This document shows positions 4,850-5,284 of a stretch of DNA of 5,284 bases, in pieces. Made by a program: the position numbers and the translations under genes. Origin of the DNA: Limnohabitans sp. (lineage in GTDB: Bacteria; Pseudomonadota; Gammaproteobacteria; Burkholderiales; Burkholderiaceae_C); NCBI GenBank assembly GCA_024641725.1, contig JAHECM010000073.1, positions 1-5,284 of the forward strand, given 5' to 3'. The stretch's first letter is position 1. Every line of letters begins with the position of its first letter. The notes below the pieces were generated by a model that worked only from the letters and a program-made list of their open reading frames with translations, made no database searches and had not been told where the DNA came from.

Positions 4850-5284
4850 TGTCCAGGCCAGCCCAGGTCGGCTGAGAGTTGTTGCGCCATCTGGCGCAAA
4901 GCCTGTGCGATCGGGCCCGCCCATTCGGTCGAAAACGTGGCCGACGAACCCAGCGACACCACGCCCAGCGCCAAGTGGCCATCGGCATCAAACACCGGGG
5001 CGCAAAAGCCTGAAATGCCAGGCAACAAGACGTTGGCCACGCGCCCCAGGCCCTGGCTGCGGGTTTCGCTGAGCAGGGCTTGGAGTTGTGTGGTGGTGGT
5101 GGGCATGTCGGTGCGGCCCACTTGGCGCGCTTGCGCCATCTCTTGCTCGATCATGGCTTTGGTCTGGTCCACCCCAATGCCATGCCCCATGAAGGCGGCA
5201 AAGCAGCGCCCAGTGGCCGACGAGAGCAGGGGCATCACGTCCCCCAAACGCAGGTTGACGGGCACCGCCAGCGGCGACTCTTGC
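4846..5284 (-). CDS. IclR-family transcriptional regulator, C-terminal 145 residues (5' end beyond window)
   Basis: The C-terminal effector-binding domain of an IclR-type regulator. These proteins pair an N-terminal winged helix-turn-helix with a GAF-like ligand domain and often control catabolism of aromatic or organic acids. Visible signatures, numbered from the first complete codon in the window: MPLLSSATGRCFAAF (17-31), matching the family's P-L-x-S-A-T-G-R-A-F-L-A motif; LPGISGFCAPVFDADGHLALGVVSLG (87-112), matching G-I-S-x-x-A-A-P-V-F-D; and a closing amphipathic helix. The frame is open to the right edge with residues QESPLA before the GTG at 5265, so that GTG is an internal Val codon and not the start. 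The DNA-binding domain and promoter lie outside, so the target cannot be inferred here. Its TGA overlaps the DUF3108 start by four bases, making the two genes one transcript. Confidence 0.92.
   Translation of the reverse strand, partial: QESPLAVPVNLRLGDVMPLLSSATGRCFAAFMGHGIGVDQTKAMIEQEMAQARQVGRTDMPTTTTQLQALLSETRSQGLGRVANVLLPGISGFCAPVFDADGHLALGVVSLGSSATFSTEWAGPIAQALRQMAQQLSADLGWPGQ

Noticed and set aside
3764..5072. Two long plus-strand open frames opposite the DUF3108 and IclR genes (3764-4561 and 4332-5072)
   Set aside because: Low-complexity Gly/Ala/Val and His/Arg runs without motifs; both are mirrors of genuine minus-strand genes.

Overview
This window looks like an ordinary, gene-dense chromosomal segment from a GC-rich betaproteobacterium, probably order Burkholderiales and perhaps Comamonadaceae. 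That placement is inferred from three things: a DUF3567 protein (a small family I associate with beta-proteobacteria), a DUF3108 protein with a TonB-like N-terminus, and high-GC codon use. I see no transposase, phage gene, tRNA, rRNA or CRISPR array.

Layout, left to right: (1) minus strand, 1-610: the first 203 codons of purU (formyltetrahydrofolate deformylase), running off the left edge. (2) 611-833: a divergent intergenic region with three direct repeats at an exact 11-bp period (670-702) and a possible purU -10 box. (3) plus strand, 834-2168: a class III omega-aminotransferase of the beta-alanine:pyruvate type, with a good Shine-Dalgarno. (4) plus strand, 2165-3253: an AbrB-family polytopic membrane protein with two homologous halves, overlapping the aminotransferase stop codon as TTGA. 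(5) 3272-3299: a symmetrical terminator between convergent genes. (6) minus strand, 3324-3605: a 93-residue DUF3567 protein. (7) minus strand, 3677-4849: a membrane-anchored, proline-rich DUF3108 protein whose GTG start overlaps the stop of (8), 4846 to the right edge: the C-terminal ligand-binding part of an IclR-family regulator.

Genes 3 and 4 form a probable two-gene operon, a metabolic enzyme with a putative transporter. Genes 8 and 7, and possibly 6, form a second minus-strand unit. The link between purU and the aminotransferase is only a shared upstream region; PurU releases formate and tetrahydrofolate from 10-formyl-THF.

I found no convincing undescribed system. The best leads are the helically phased triple repeat in the divergent promoter region, the tightly coupled aminotransferase/AbrB-protein pair, the overlap between IclR and DUF3108 genes, and two G/C homopolymer tracts in genes of membrane proteins.
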